Assembly (NCBI GenBank): GCA_964471915.1
Contig: CAYYID010000016.1
Location: 1-64,000 of the forward strand
Length of the DNA stretch: 64,000 nt
Direction: 5' to 3'
From: JAIEPW01 sp964471915
Lineage (GTDB): Bacteria > Acidobacteriota > Terriglobia > Bryobacterales > Bryobacteraceae
This document shows positions 58,483 to 64,000 of the stretch, piece by piece. Each line of letters begins with the position of its first letter. Within the stretch, counting starts at the first letter, position 1. The translations under genes and the position numbers were made by a program. The notes under the pieces are model-generated. The model did no database searches. It was not told the origin of the DNA and was given only the letters and a program-made list of their open reading frames with translations.

Positions 58483-59070
58483 ATGCTTCTCGCTAGAGAG
58501 TTCATTGATTATCTGTCCCGGCAGTTGACGGCGCGCCTCGGCCCCGGCCTGGTCGAAACCAGTGACCCGGCCGCGGTCGCCGACCTCATTGCCGGCATCA
58601 TCGAAGAGGAACTCGCCGTCGAGGACCGGCTCAACGACGAGGTCCGCGAGATGCTGAGCCAGTACTCCGAGTACATGCGCCGCGAAGGCGTCTCCTACCA
58701 GGAGATGTTCCGCCGCATCAAGAACACCCTCATCAGCCAGCGCAAGGTGATCCGCGCCTCCGGACGCGATACCGGCGACAACATGAAGCTGTCGCGCGAC
58801 AAGGTCACCGACATTTCGCACAAGGTGATGACCGCGCTCAAGAAGTCGCGCAGCGTGCGCCTGAAGAAGGACGCCAACGACATCCGCCTGGAAATGGTGA
58901 AGCAGATCACCGAGATCCTGCAGGTGGAGGACAAGGTGGACCGCGCGGCGCGGCAGAAGATCCGCACCATCAAGCGCGACATCACCGAGGGCGGCGAGGA
59001 GTACGACATCCTCCACCGGCGCTACTACGCCGAAGAGCTGAAGAAGCTCGGCATCGACCTGAACCGCTGA
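58483..59070 (+). CDS. Tandemly duplicated DUF507 protein
   Basis: 195 residues. DUF507 proteins are usually about 90 residues; here two copies follow each other. Copy 1 (1-90): LLAREFIDYLSRQLTARLGP, IAGIIEEELAVEDRLNDEVR and MFRRIKNTLISQRKVI. Copy 2 (about 105-195): KLSRDKVTDISHKVMTALKK, VKQITEILQVEDKVDRAARQ and RRYYAEELKKLGI. Helical and cytoplasmic. The strong TTGACA-N18-TACACT promoter resembles that of ribosomal proteins, so expression should be high. Confidence 0.85.
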   Translation: MLLAREFIDYLSRQLTARLGPGLVETSDPAAVADLIAGIIEEELAVEDRLNDEVREMLSQYSEYMRREGVSYQEMFRRIKNTLISQRKVIRASGRDTGDNMKLSRDKVTDISHKVMTALKKSRSVRLKKDANDIRLEMVKQITEILQVEDKVDRAARQKIRTIKRDITEGGEEYDILHRRYYAEELKKLGIDLNR

Positions 59071-59085
59071 TTGTTTGGGCGGCGG

Positions 59086-59796
59086 CTACCGCAGCCAGCG
59101 CTCCGCCAGCCGCGCCGCCGGCTGGGCGTCGCGCAACAGCACCTCGTCCAGCGCGTCCAGGGCCTCGCACGCCACCCGCGAAAACCGGTACCGCCCCGCC
59201 CGGAACACGTCCCCGTGCTCTTTCCACACCACCAGCAGCGTCAGGTACAGGAACCACCGGTGCGCCCAGTCCATCCAGCCGCGCCGCCCCAACCGCAGCA
59301 GTGTCGTCGACTGGTAGCGCAGGTGCGCGTCTTCGTCCTGGAGGATCCGCGAACAGATCGACCGCAACAGCGGCGATCGCGTGGCCTCGCGCAACGCCCG
59401 GTAGTACGGCAGCGCGATGATCTCCGCCGTTACCAGCACCCGCACCATGATCTCCAGCCCCGCCAGCTTCCGCAGCCGGCGGAACACCTGGTCCACCCAG
59501 TGCTTTTCCAGCCGCGGGATCCCCTCGCGGTCGAGGAACCGGCCCAGTTCCCCGCTATGGCGCTGTTCCTCCTGGATGAATAGCTTCAGGGACGGCAGAA
59601 AATCCGGATCCGAGCTGAGCTCCGATCCCCGCGCAAAAAATGACGACCCGTCCGATCCCTCGCCGAGCTGAAACTGCTGCACCGACGCGGCAATTGCTTG
59701 CCGCTCGGCCGGCGTGAGTCGGTACGGGTCGTCCCAGGGGTGCGGAGAAGGGGTCCGGTTGTCTTCGAAGTAGAGCAGCCAGGGGCGAGCGCGCAT
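59086..59796 (-). CDS. Ferritin-like di-iron protein
   Basis: 236 residues. Two ExxH iron motifs: EEQRHSGELGRFLDREGIPR and DEDAHLRYQSTTLLRLGRRG, with further Glu in LVTAEIIALPYYRAL and ...FIQEEQ. The pattern belongs to the ferritin-like superfamily of non-haem di-iron oxygenases (desaturase/AurF-like). The N-terminus (MRARPWLLYFEDNRTPSPHP) has no signal. Substrate unknown. Divergent from the HAD gene across a 12-bp palindrome. Confidence 0.8.
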   Translation of the reverse strand: MRARPWLLYFEDNRTPSPHPWDDPYRLTPAERQAIAASVQQFQLGEGSDGSSFFARGSELSSDPDFLPSLKLFIQEEQRHSGELGRFLDREGIPRLEKHWVDQVFRRLRKLAGLEIMVRVLVTAEIIALPYYRALREATRSPLLRSICSRILQDEDAHLRYQSTTLLRLGRRGWMDWAHRWFLYLTLLVVWKEHGDVFRAGRYRFSRVACEALDALDEVLLRDAQPAARLAERWLR

Positions 59797-59811
59797 GAAT
59801 ACTTTGTATCA

Positions 59812-59823
59812 CAGAGTACTCTG
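59812..59823. promoter_or_regulatory. 12-bp palindrome in a divergent promoter region
   Basis: CAGAGTACTCTG is a perfect palindrome between the ferritin-like gene and the HAD gene, next to a TTGACA (59825-59830). It may be an operator for one or both genes. Confidence 0.4.
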
Positions 59824-59854
59824 CTTGACAATAGAAAAGTACACTGAGAGCTTC

Positions 59855-60529
59855 ATGCTCGTTCTCTTCGATATCGACGGCACCCTGCTCCGCAAACAAG
59901 GCCCCCACCACCGCCGGGCGCTCGAAGTGGCCGCCAAGCAGGTGACCGGCGTGCCGGTGTCGATTGAAGGGATCCCCGTCGCCGGCATGCTGGATCACAC
60001 CATTCTGCACGCCATGCTGGAACGGGAAGGCGTCAGCGGGCGGCGCATTCGGGCCGCGATGGACGGCATGCGGGTGGCGGCCGAACGCTACTACCTCCGG
60101 AACGCCCCGCCGCTCCACCGGCGCGTGACCCCCGGCGCGCGGATGCTGCTCTACCGCCTTTACCGCAAGGGGATTCCCACGGGTCTGGTGACGGGGAATT
60201 TCTCCCGCATCGGCTGGCACAAGATGCGGCGGGCGGGCCTGGAGCGTTATCTCCGCTTCGGCGCATTCGCCGAGATGGCCAAGGACCGGGCGGGGCTGGT
60301 GGAACTGGCCGTGCGCGAGGCGCGGCGTCAGGGCTGGATCGGCCGCGGGAGTCCCGTGGCGCTGATCGGGGACCACACCAACGACATCCGCGCGGCGCAA
60401 GCCAACGGAGTCCGGTCCATTGCGGTGGCGACGGGCGTCATCCCCATCGAGGAACTGCGCACCTACGGACCCGACCTCGCACTGCCGGACCTGCGGGGCG
60501 CGACGCTCGCCGGTCTCTTTGGCGGGTAA
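59855..60529 (+). CDS. HAD-superfamily phosphatase (phosphoglycolate phosphatase-like)
   Basis: 224 residues from the ATG at 59855. Motif I LVLFDIDGTLLRK (Asp6, Asp8), motif II TGLVTGNFSRIG, motif III Lys near MAKDRAGL, motif IV LIGDHTNDIRAAQANGVRSI. A C1-type alpha-helical cap lies between I and II. Likely a cytosolic phosphomonoesterase of the Gph type; the exact substrate is unclear. An upstream ATG at 59795 would overlap the divergent promoter region. Confidence 0.88.
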   Translation: MLVLFDIDGTLLRKQGPHHRRALEVAAKQVTGVPVSIEGIPVAGMLDHTILHAMLEREGVSGRRIRAAMDGMRVAAERYYLRNAPPLHRRVTPGARMLLYRLYRKGIPTGLVTGNFSRIGWHKMRRAGLERYLRFGAFAEMAKDRAGLVELAVREARRQGWIGRGSPVALIGDHTNDIRAAQANGVRSIAVATGVIPIEELRTYGPDLALPDLRGATLAGLFGG

Positions 60530-60536
60530 GCGGCGC

Positions 60537-61838
60537 CTACGCCGGCCGCAGCTCCCCGCGCGTCATCTTGAAATCCCCGATCGGGCCCAGCATCGCTAGC
60601 GTCATGCGCTTCGTATCGAAAAACTGCTGCGCCAGTTTCTGCACCTGCGCGGCGCTCACCGCCTCGATCGCGTCCAGCATCTCGTCGATCGACACGAACC
60701 GTCCGAAGTACAACTGCTGCCGCGCCAGGTTTCCCATCCGGCTGGAGCTCGATTCCAGGCCCAGCACGAAGGATCCCTTCAGATGATCCTTCACCCGCCG
60801 CAGTTCCTCCGCGGTGACGACGTGATCCTGCAGATCCTGGAGCTCCTTCACGATCGACTCCACCACGCGCCGCGCCGTTCGCGTCCCCGTGCCGGCGTAC
60901 ACCGTCAGGCAACCCGCGTCGCGGTACAGGTTCATCTCGCTGAACACCGAGTACGCCAGCCCCTGCCGCTCGCGGATGTTCTGGAACAGCCGCGAACTCA
61001 TGCCCCCGCCCAGCAGCGTGTTCAGCACGTAGGCCGAGAAGCGGTCCGGGTGCGCCAGCGGCAGCGCCGGCACCCCCAGATAGAGATGCACCTGCTCCAG
61101 CGACTGCTTGGCGCGGAAAACCAGTTGCGCGTGCGGCTCCGGCGCCGCCGGACGTTGCTTCGCCACCGGACCCTTGAGCCCCGCGAACTCCCGCGACACC
61201 AGGTCCACCAGGCCCCGGTGCCGCACATTGCCGGCCGCGGTGATGATCAGGTTCGACGGCGCGTAGACTTCCCTGTGGAACCGCCGCAGCGTGTCGCCGT
61301 TGAAGCTCTTCACCGTTTGCCGCGTCCCCAGGATCGGCCGCCCCAGCGCGTGGTTCTTCCAGAAGGTCCGGGAGAAGATCTCGTGCAGCGTCGCCTCGGG
61401 GTTGTCGTTCTCCATCTTGATTTCCTCGAGGATCACGCCCTTTTCCTTCTCGATGTCCCCGCTATCGAAACGCGGATGCAGCACCAGATCGGAAAGAATG
61501 TCGAAGGCCTGCGGCAGGTGTTCGTCCAGCACCTTGACGTTGTAGCTGACCAGTTCCTTCGAGGTGAAGGCGTCGAGGCCCCCGCCGATGGAGTCCGCCG
61601 CCCGCGCGATGTCCTCCGCCGAGCGCGTCTTCGTGCCCTTGAACAGCATGTGCTCGGTGAAGTGCGAGATGCCGGAGAGTTCCGGCGTTTCCCGGCGGCT
61701 GCCGGAGCCGACCCACACGCCCACCGCCACCGACCGCATATGCGGCATGAACTCGGTATAGATGCGGACGCCGTTCTTCAGAACCGTTGTTTCGATCTCT
61801 CGCGCCTTGAGGGACCGGGGGAGGGTAAAGACTGCCAC
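60537..61838 (-). CDS. M16-family zinc peptidase (processing-peptidase-like)
   Basis: 433 residues. Zinc motif HFTEH (59-63, HxxEH) in ELSGISHFTEHMLFKGTKTR, with the third Glu in KEKGVILEEIKMENDNPEAT. N- and C-terminal M16 halves follow (RRFHREVYAPSNLIITAAGN; LLGGGMSSRLFQNIRERQGL; GTGTRTARRVVESIVKEL). Single-chain pitrilysin/MPP-beta-like enzymes of this size cut short peptides in bacteria. Cytoplasmic, no signal. Converges with the HAD gene. Confidence 0.93.
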   Translation of the reverse strand: MAVFTLPRSLKAREIETTVLKNGVRIYTEFMPHMRSVAVGVWVGSGSRRETPELSGISHFTEHMLFKGTKTRSAEDIARAADSIGGGLDAFTSKELVSYNVKVLDEHLPQAFDILSDLVLHPRFDSGDIEKEKGVILEEIKMENDNPEATLHEIFSRTFWKNHALGRPILGTRQTVKSFNGDTLRRFHREVYAPSNLIITAAGNVRHRGLVDLVSREFAGLKGPVAKQRPAAPEPHAQLVFRAKQSLEQVHLYLGVPALPLAHPDRFSAYVLNTLLGGGMSSRLFQNIRERQGLAYSVFSEMNLYRDAGCLTVYAGTGTRTARRVVESIVKELQDLQDHVVTAEELRRVKDHLKGSFVLGLESSSSRMGNLARQQLYFGRFVSIDEMLDAIEAVSAAQVQKLAQQFFDTKRMTLAMLGPIGDFKMTRGELRPA

Positions 61839-61898
61839 ATTTCATTGTATCGCGGGCCCGTGGCGCCTCCCTTGCGAACGCCTACGCCGTTCGTCTTG

Positions 61899-63350
61899 TC
61901 AGCGGAGTTCCATCCGCCGCAAAGCATCGAGGAATCGCCTATCGGCAGGCGCAAGCCTCCCGGCTCGTTGGAGGTCTTCCAGCACGGCACGAGCCTTCTT
62001 GAACCACACGGTTTCGCCGGTCAGCTGGCCTAACAGGAAGCACGGTACCCATACGTCCCGCTGTGCTGCCGCGCTCCCCGGATTCGCCGCCGCCAGCTTC
62101 TCTCNNNNNNNNNNNNNNNNNNNNNNNNNNNNNNNNNNNNNNNNNNNNNNNNNNNNNNNNNNNNNNNNNNNNNNNNNNNNNNNNNNNNNNNNNNNNNNNN
62201 NNNNCAAGCTCACGCTTACGTCCCGCTGCGCTGCCGCGCTCCCCGGATTCGCCGCCGCCAGCTTCTCTCCGATCCCGAGCGACGCTTCGTACCGCTTTCG
62301 CGCCTCCCCCAACTCCCCCGCCTCCCGCAGCACGTCACCCAACTTGCTCAAGCTAACGCTCACGTCCCGCTGCGCTGCCGCGCTCCCCGGATTCGCCGCC
62401 GCCAGCTTCTCTCGGATCCCGAGCGACGCCCCGTACCGCTTTCGCGCCTCCCCCAACTCCCCCGCCTCCCGCAGCAGGTCACCCAAATTGTTCAAGCTCA
62501 CGCTTACGTCCCGCTGCGCTGCCGCGCTCCCCGGATTCGCCGCCGCCAGCTTCTCCAGCACGCTCAGTGACGTCTCGTACCGCGTCCGCGCTCCTCTTAG
62601 GTCTCCGGCCTTGCGGTCCACGTGCCCAAGCTCCACGAGGCTCGCCGCCCGCTCCCGCTCCGAGAGCGAACTCTCCAGCGCCCTCTTGGCGGCCTCCTTC
62701 TGCCTGTCGAGGTTTCCCGCTTCACGGTACAACCGGCCCAACTCGATCCAGCCCCATTGATACTTCGGATCCAGCCGCTGCGCCTTCTCCCACAGGCGGA
62801 TCGCATCCGCCGTCGTGCGCTTCCCCCTGTCCTTCATCTCGAGCGCTAGGGTCGCGGTCGCTCGGCGCTGCGCCACCAGCGACGCCTCCTGCGCGTCAGT
62901 GATCCGCTCAATGATCGGGAACGCGCCGTCCAGGTCGCCGTCCGCGAAACGCTGCAGCGCGGCCTGCAACTCCGCATTGGAACTACGGGCCAGCATCTCC
63001 ATCTGCCGCCGGTACTCCGCGATCTCCTGGGCGTAAGCCTGATCCCGGCGGGCGATCTCCGCCGCCAGGCGCGACCGCTCTCCGATCACTCCCTCCAGTT
63101 CCTTCCGCGCCGCCGCCTGCTGCTCCCGGGTCTTCGTGAGATCGCGAGCCAGCGCGCGCAGCCTCTGATCGCGGACATCCAGCTCTGCAAAGAGGCGCAG
63201 TTCGCGCTCCTCCGCCAGCTTCCGTTCCCGCGCCACCGTCGCGGCGCGTTGCGCTGTGAGATCCTCCTGCAGCGCTCGCGCCCGGGCGTCGACATCGTTC
63301 TGCGCCCATAGCGTCAGGGCTAGTGAAAACGTCGCCAAGACGAATTTCAT
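61899..63350 (-). CDS. Secreted coiled-coil and TPR protein with near-identical 48-residue repeats (interrupted by an assembly gap)
   Basis: About 483 residues with gap. Signal peptide MKFVLATFSLALTLWAQ. Residues 20-140 are a charged coiled coil (ALQEDLTAQRAATVARERKL, RKELEGVIGERSRLAAEIAR). TPR units follow (LWEKAQRLDPKYQWGWIELG). Then come near-identical 48-residue units (EKLAAANPGSAAAQRDVSVS then LGDLLREAGELGEARKRY). 100 N (62105-62204) interrupt the array, so true length and copy number are unknown. Such arrays mediate protein contacts in stress or death-associated systems of large-genome bacteria; that role is not shown here. It follows the membrane gene by 4 bases. Confidence 0.75.
   Translation of the reverse strand: MKFVLATFSLALTLWAQNDVDARARALQEDLTAQRAATVARERKLAEERELRLFAELDVRDQRLRALARDLTKTREQQAAARKELEGVIGERSRLAAEIARRDQAYAQEIAEYRRQMEMLARSSNAELQAALQRFADGDLDGAFPIIERITDAQEASLVAQRRATATLALEMKDRGKRTTADAIRLWEKAQRLDPKYQWGWIELGRLYREAGNLDRQKEAAKRALESSLSERERAASLVELGHVDRKAGDLRGARTRYETSLSVLEKLAAANPGSAAAQRDVSVSLNNLGDLLREAGELGEARKRYGASLGIREKLAAANPGSAAAQRDVSVSLSKLGDVLREAGELGEARKRYEASLGIGEKLAAANPGSAAAQRDVSVSLXXXXXXXXXXXXXXXXXXXXXXXXXXXXXXXXXXEKLAAANPGSAAAQRDVWVPCFLLGQLTGETVWFKKARAVLEDLQRAGRLAPADRRFLDALRRMELR
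62054..62556 (-). repeat. Tandem 144-bp coding repeats
   Basis: Copies begin (plus-strand landmark CGTCCCGCTG) at 62219, 62363 and 62507, exactly 144 bases apart, and a further copy at 62054 lies on the far side of the gap. Identity is very high at the DNA level, higher than needed to keep the protein, implying recent duplication or gene conversion. Confidence 0.8.
62105..62204. other. Assembly gap (100 N) inside the tandem repeats
   Basis: One hundred undetermined bases in the repeat array. The number is a standard placeholder, so the actual distance and the number of repeats cannot be inferred. The landmarks on both sides are 165 bases apart in this window, not a multiple of 144. Confidence 0.95.
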
Positions 63351-63354
63351 CTCG

Positions 63355-64000
63355 CTACTCCGGTTTCTCCGCCGCGCAAACCTCGGACAGGCTGCGCCGC
63401 CGTGCTTCTACCCGGCACACCGCCTCGCCGTCGAACCCACAGACGTAGCCCCCGACCCGCGCCGCGCACTGCCACTCGCTCGCGCGAGCCTGCGCCGCCC
63501 GTAGACGGAACTCGCCGCGCCGGTACGGCCCGCAAACCAGTTCCGCCTCCCGCTTCGCGCGCTCGAGGGCGTCCTTCCGCGCCGCCGTCTCGGTGGGCAA
63601 CCCATCGAGTCCGGCGCGGACCATGAGCGGCAGCGTCTTTTCCTCCGGGATCCACGTCTCCGTCTCCTGCGTCCGCCGGGCCTCCAGCAAGCTCTTGGCC
63701 CGCGCCGCGAACGCCCCCGCCGGGTACCGCGCCAGGTAGCCGCGCAGACCGTCGCAATCGCCGGGCTTTCGCGCCGCCCACAGGGCCTCCTCCACGGCGT
63801 CCGGCACGCCGCCCCATCCCAAGCCCCCGCACACCGCGCGCACGCCCGGCACGGCGCAGGCCGCCTCGACCCCCGCCCCGGCGGCGAGACCCAGCGTACC
63901 GGCGATCGCCAGCACGCCCACCGCGAGCCACACCCACCGCGGAATGCGGGCCAGCGGAGCCAGCGATTCTTTGATCTCCTTGACGTCGGTCTTGATCTCC
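63355..64000 (-). CDS. Membrane protein with Cys-rich tail, partial at the window edge
   Basis: The frame enters from beyond 64000 (EIKTDVKEIKESLAPLARIP), crosses a membrane helix (WVWLAVGVLAIAGTLGLAAG) and has an outside region with cysteines (ACAVPGVRAVCGG, GDCDGLRGYLARYPAGAFAA, VCGPYRR, WQCAARVGGYVCGFDGEAVC) to the stop at 63355. The central YLARYPAGAFAARAKSLLEA is the repeat seen in caspase/SUMF-associated extracytoplasmic domains. The start is outside the window. It is four bases before the TPR protein, which is probably its partner. Confidence 0.6.
   Translation of the reverse strand, partial: EIKTDVKEIKESLAPLARIPRWVWLAVGVLAIAGTLGLAAGAGVEAACAVPGVRAVCGGLGWGGVPDAVEEALWAARKPGDCDGLRGYLARYPAGAFAARAKSLLEARRTQETETWIPEEKTLPLMVRAGLDGLPTETAARKDALERAKREAELVCGPYRRGEFRLRAAQARASEWQCAARVGGYVCGFDGEAVCRVEARRRSLSEVCAAEKPE

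Noticed and set aside
62054..62556. Possible CRISPR array from the regular 144-bp repeats
   Set aside because: The repeats are long, contiguous and coding, with no unique spacers between short repeats.

Overview
The window looks like a scaffold from a draft genome of an Acidobacteriota member, most likely the Bryobacterales/Solibacterales (Solibacter-like) group. This is inferred from gene content, not from a marker search. The evidence is high GC content, an orphan MacB-like permease next to a PadR repressor, a serine/threonine kinase with TPR repeats next to a kinase-associated ECF sigma factor, a planctomycete/acidobacteria-type DUF1559-like pseudopilin, DUF5658, DUF507, a sulfatase, and many secreted PQQ/PhoD/TPR proteins. 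A run of 100 N (62105-62204) shows it is a scaffolded assembly, so several frame disruptions could be assembly errors rather than biology.

Layout. 1-7000: a minus-strand operon (ankyrin protein, thioredoxin-like protein, Nudix hydrolase, phospholipase-D/cardiolipin-synthase-like protein, endonuclease/exonuclease/phosphatase protein). Its downstream end is damaged and abuts a beta-CASP metallo-beta-lactamase fragment. It is followed by a GbsR/MarR-type regulator with a frameshifted membrane-SRPBCC gene and a VapBC-type toxin-antitoxin pair. 7000-11950: an IscU-like protein, then the conserved translation cluster rplM-rpsI-rpsB-tsf-(small coiled coil)-pyrH-frr. 11950-19830: YceI; two pseudopilins and a TPR-secretin-cohesin-like protein on the minus strand; divergently smpB-pepA-acyl-CoA synthetase. 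19830-20260: debris of at least two genes. 20260-25580: a minus-strand run (DUF6973-like protein, GNAT, moaA, double GNAT, cysteine dioxygenase, sulfatase).

25650-32100 is the most unusual part. Five tightly coupled plus-strand genes encode two tiny membrane proteins, an MsrQ/ferric-reductase-like membrane domain fused to a Rieske domain, a membrane-anchored protein with a Cys/His motif, and a DoxX-like protein. They converge on a two-gene unit encoding a TPR protein with a probable outer-membrane C-terminal domain and a TIM-barrel glycoside-hydrolase-like protein. These are the best candidates for undescribed systems (a membrane redox module, and an envelope polysaccharide handling pair).

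32100-38450: CotA-like multicopper oxidase, a secreted hypothetical protein, a RibBA with an altered GTP-cyclohydrolase domain, a set of small membrane proteins and a cyclopropane-synthase-like methyltransferase. 38450-39600: a REP/MITE-like element with 33-bp inverted ends, a frameshifted zinc-ribbon gene and a striking double operator. 39600-50840: secreted hypothetical protein, 3-methyladenine glycosylase, PhoD-like phosphatase, esterase, tandem CpaE-like paralogues with a non-canonical P-loop, PQQ propeller protein, kinase and ECF sigma factor. 50840-64000: pseudopilin-like protein, small secreted protein, ADOP permease with PadR, DinB, an ECF sigma/anti-sigma/DUF3106 operon, DUF2203, a duplicated DUF507, a ferritin-like protein, a HAD phosphatase, an M16 peptidase, and a TPR protein whose near-identical 144-bp repeats contain the assembly gap. 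No rRNA, tRNA or CRISPR array was recognised.
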